Assembly: GCA_016858145.1 (NCBI GenBank)
Contig: JAEHOE010000049.1
Span: 1-64,000 of the forward strand
Source of the DNA: Edaphochlamys debaryana
Taxonomy: Eukaryota; Chlorophyta; Chlorophyceae; Chlamydomonadales
Reading direction: 5' to 3'
Length of the DNA: 64,000 nucleotides
Both the position numbers and the translations under genes were made by a program. A model generated the notes under the pieces. The model did no database searches. It worked only from the letters and a program-made list of their open reading frames with translations, and was not told the DNA's origin. How positions within the stretch are numbered: the first letter of the stretch is position 1; each line of letters starts with the position of its first letter. Below, in pieces: positions 61,601 to 64,000 of the stretch.

Positions 61601-63784
61601 ATGGGGTTTGCGCGCAACAGTGAGCGCAGCTCGGCGGGCGAAAGGGTGTAAGGGCGCTGCTACCTCAACCCCACACCATGTCATCCTTGCGACCGCACCC
61701 GACCTACATCCCGACCCACATCCCCATCGACCTGGACCCACCTCAGAATGGCGGTGCGGATGCTCCAGAAGAAGAACGCCGACACCATCCCTGCGAGCAG
61801 CGGCCCCACGAACCACGAGACCTGCGGACGATAACGGATTGCGTGCGGAGGCGGCGGGGCTCAGTTGGGGCTGAGTGGGGAGCATGCCGTGCATGGTGAC
61901 TTGGCACGTCGGGCTGCGAGTGTACTCGAGACCCAGCTGCGTCCAGCCCCGTGTAAGCGAAAGCCGCTTCCTAAAGCGAAAGCCGCTTCCTAACAAACTA
62001 CCAGGGCCAGCGTCCAAACCTCCCACCCACCCACCACGATTGGCACCATGCCCCGCATGTACGGAAACGTGTCGGTTGGCTCCAGCCAGATCACGGCCGC
62101 GGGTCCGCCGTACACGAAGGCGAATCCCAGGACCGCCCCGACTGCGGAAGGCAGGAAGGGGCGGAAAGCGTGGCTCGTTAGGCGACCCACACTCCACCTT
62201 GAACAGGGTTTGACTGCCCCCAACCCTCATGGGCCCGACCCAGAAAAGCCCGACCCAGATCGGGCCCGCCCCCCCCCCCAATCCTCACTGATGGAGTGTG
62301 TGGTGGACACGGGTAGGGACCAGTAGGTGGCCAGAAGCAGCCACAGACCCGCGGCGACCAGTGCGCACAGCATGCCTGGGGGTCAGGATGTGAGGCAGCA
62401 GCACGATTACTACAGAGCCCGTCGTGAGCTGGCCTAGCCAGCTGCGGGCGGGCTAGGGCGCCGGGGCTGCTCGGGTGGGCGAGGGCGCCGGGGCTGCAGT
62501 GCCACCCCAGCCATTCATCACCCCTAATCGCAATCCCGCCCGGTGCCCAGCCCAAGCGTGCCAGGTGTTACACGGCCGCCCCCGAGCTCCCATCCCGCCA
62601 TCCCGCTCCCCCCCTGCTGCCACTCGCCGCCCGGCCAGGGCCCAGCGACGGCCAGCCCAAGCGCGCCGCCCTGGTCCAGCCCAGCCCAGCCCACGACCCC
62701 ATCCCGCCACCCACCGAACATGTAGATCTGAGGCTCCCGCTCGAACGTGTCCTGCGTCGGCACCGTGGGCACCGGGCGCTTGCCGTCAGACCCCCGCCAG
62801 TGCGTCTTCCCCGCGGCCACGCGGGCAGCCTGGCCGTGCACCTCGCCCCGTCCCCACGCCGCCACCCGGGGACATGGATTGTTGACAGCCGGTATCAGGA
62901 CCGGGTTGGAGCTCGGCTTTTCCGGGCCCAGGCCTCCCTCACCAGGTCCGCGATGCCGCCGGCCAAGGTCGACGTCACCGATCCGCCCAGGAGCACGGCG
63001 CCCGTGAACTCAAACAAGGCTGCGATTATCATGGCCTGCGTGCCAGAAGGGATACGAGGAAGGGTTGGCCTGGCGGCATGGTGCTTTAGGCCGGCCCGCC
63101 GCGATCCAACGGCTCCTTCCCCTTCCTTCCCAAGCACCCCGACCTCAGATGCCCAGTCTACTGTACGGTATCCCCACGGCCTTCCCGCTCCTGCCTGGCG
63201 CATCGTGAGCGTGCAGGACGCCACGACGCCCCCGAACGAGTTCGACACGTCATTTGCTCCGATGCCGTATGCCTGAGGATTGGGGAGGCGTGTGACGGAT
63301 GGTGTGACGTGCGAGGGGGGAGGGGGGCTTGGGGAGGGTCGGGGTCAGGCCGAGGGCGTAGGGGGCCGAGGAGGTGAGGTAAGGGGTTCGCCCTTTCGTG
63401 AGGATCCATCGGCTCGGCACGAGAAGCACTGCAGCCCGCAAGCGCATCAGGGTTATTGGGGGCGGGAAGGGGCGGACGCGGGAGCCGAGGTGCAACTCCA
63501 GGTGTAACCCGCAAGTGCCCTGAACCTCCCAAGGCCAAGGCCCCGTTTCAATCCGTTTCGGCCCTTCCACGACTCAAGTTGTAAGTACACAGCAGGCCGG
63601 GCTGTCTGCCCTCGAGCTTCCAGCGCGGCAATGCGTCCAACTCCTAAAGTAAGCACGGCTGCAGACGTACCATGAAGAATGCTGCAAGGGCGCCGACCAC
63701 CACGATCCAGAGGTACTCGTCAAGGCTAGCATCGTCGAAAAGGGGAACATGCCCGATGGCCGCGTGTAACAAGCTCCGTGACAT
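55625..63784 (-). CDS. Na+/phosphate symporter, PiT/PTB family, with giant hydrophilic loop
   Basis: Twenty exons, all in phase, 1,090 aa: 63784-63671, 63272-63195, 63035-62943, 62841-62715, 62375-62289, 62141-62020, 61821-61742, 61509-61419, 60917-60823, 60633-60432, 60180-58909, 58720-58688, 58459-58424, 58153-58025, 57857-57779, 57621-57482, 57229-57098, 56832-56753, 56553-56439, 55792-55625. Both PiT signatures are present: GANDVSN (43-49) in the first half and GANDVAN (831-837) in the second, each with its STTH motif (PVSTTHSI and PISTTHCQ). The family moves phosphate across the plasma membrane with Na+; algal PTB members are often induced by phosphate starvation. Residues about 296-787 are a hydrophilic loop rich in Gln, Gly, Pro and Ser with an acidic end (SDDDEDGDQDEEDEE). 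Intron 2 has a GC donor (CAG/GCAGGA). Exon 4's acceptor (CGAG/GTG at 62842) is weak. Confidence 0.9.
56184..56276 (-). other. Possible extra transporter exon
   Basis: Between exons 19 and 20, a 93-nt segment bordered by an AG acceptor (GCTGAG) and a GC donor (CCGCAG/GCGGGC) is phase 0 on both sides and would insert GSMGGGKGSLLLQGGAREGM followed by RQAQQQTAEPQ. Codon use looks protein-like and other introns in this window use GC donors, but an in-frame TAG follows if the donor is not used. Inclusion would give 1,121 aa. Confidence 0.35.
58909..60180 (-). other. Transporter exon 11: 424-aa Gln/Gly-rich cytoplasmic loop
   Basis: A single 1,272-nt exon codes the bulk of the central loop. It contains QQQG-type repeats, PQQWQ-type repeats from CAGTGGC-like units, a poly-Gly run and an acidic DDDEDGDQDEEDEE cluster, and ends in MVHWENTFDQLR just before the second membrane half. 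PiT proteins generally carry a loop here; this one is unusually long. The plus-strand ORF over it (58971-60146) is a compositional shadow. Confidence 0.85.
61964..61996. repeat. Short tandem duplication in transporter intron 6
   Basis: AAGCGAAAGCCGCTTCCTAA occurs twice in tandem with an 18-bp offset; each unit contains a small inverted repeat (AAGC...GCTT). Confidence 0.8.
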
Positions 63785-64000
63785 CCTCCTTGCACAGCGT
63801 GAAGCAAGACGGGTGTTAAGGGCTCAGTGGAAGCATCGAGCGGCGTGCCCGGCCGTGGCTCCAGCGTTTGGTCATCCTACGCAGACTGTGGTGCACAGAG
63901 TTGGCTGTGTTTGATAGCCTTAACAGACTGGCTTTGTGTGTACATCTTAGTGTAAGCCCAGAAAATACGCCCCGCGACAGTACGCCGCCACGCGCGTGGC
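63785..64000 (-). promoter_or_regulatory. 5' flank of the phosphate transporter
   Basis: The 216 bp before the transporter ATG should hold 5' UTR and part of the promoter. No TATA box or known phosphate-response element was recognised. TGTAA at 63951 on the plus strand may belong to a gene ending here, but no plus-strand coding sequence leads to it. Confidence 0.35.

Overview
The window looks like nuclear DNA of a chlamydomonad (volvocine-type) green alga. It is very GC-rich. Genes are broken into many short exons with GT-AG and some GC-AG introns, the introns are packed with minisatellites, TGTAA poly(A)-type signals occur downstream of genes, and the gene set fits a flagellated alga: a nexin-dynein regulatory complex subunit, an Aurora-like kinase and a PTB/PiT phosphate transporter with a huge hydrophilic loop. 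No bacterial operon structure, CRISPR array, rRNA or convincing tRNA was seen. All exon models were built by hand from the sequence and checked only by splice consensus, unbroken phase and family resemblance.

Layout. (1) 1-14,028: a Ty3/gypsy-like LTR retrotransposon on the minus strand, about 14 kb. A single intact 2,433-codon ORF1 (gag-like, CCHC zinc knuckle, protease-like region, a late membrane-spanning segment) is followed by a frame-broken pol: reverse transcriptase, RNase H, a decayed cytosine-5-methyltransferase-like domain, a DDE integrase, a PHD finger and a second methyltransferase-like domain. The two LTR copies are nearly identical. (2) 14,029-16,002: spacer. (3) 16,003-19,423 (+): an eight-exon Ser/Thr kinase, 674 aa, with an Aurora-type activation segment. 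(4) 19,424-24,800: 3' flank and spacer with minisatellites. (5) 24,813-25,879 (-): DRC8/EFCAB2-like EF-hand protein of the axonemal nexin-dynein regulatory complex. (6) 26,372-53,307 (+): one giant gene, modelled as 55 exons with every junction in phase, coding for a 2,948-aa membrane-anchored alpha-2-macroglobulin-family protein with a C-terminal EGF-like module. Its introns hold a 2.7-kb G-rich satellite and many near-copies of adjacent exon edges. (7) 55,625-63,784 (-): a 20-exon (possibly 21) Na+/phosphate symporter of the PiT/PTB family, 1,090 aa, whose 3' end faces that of the macroglobulin gene.

The genes do not form an obvious pathway. The DRC8 and macroglobulin genes are head to head across about 490 bp and may share a promoter region. 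The macroglobulin and transporter genes are tail to tail and their 3' UTRs may overlap. The most interesting items are the retroelement carrying a PHD finger plus two different methyltransferase-like domains, the giant thioester-less algal macroglobulin, and a recurring pattern in which exon edges with their splice sites are repeated roughly 60-250 bp (mostly 110-145 bp) away inside the neighbouring intron.
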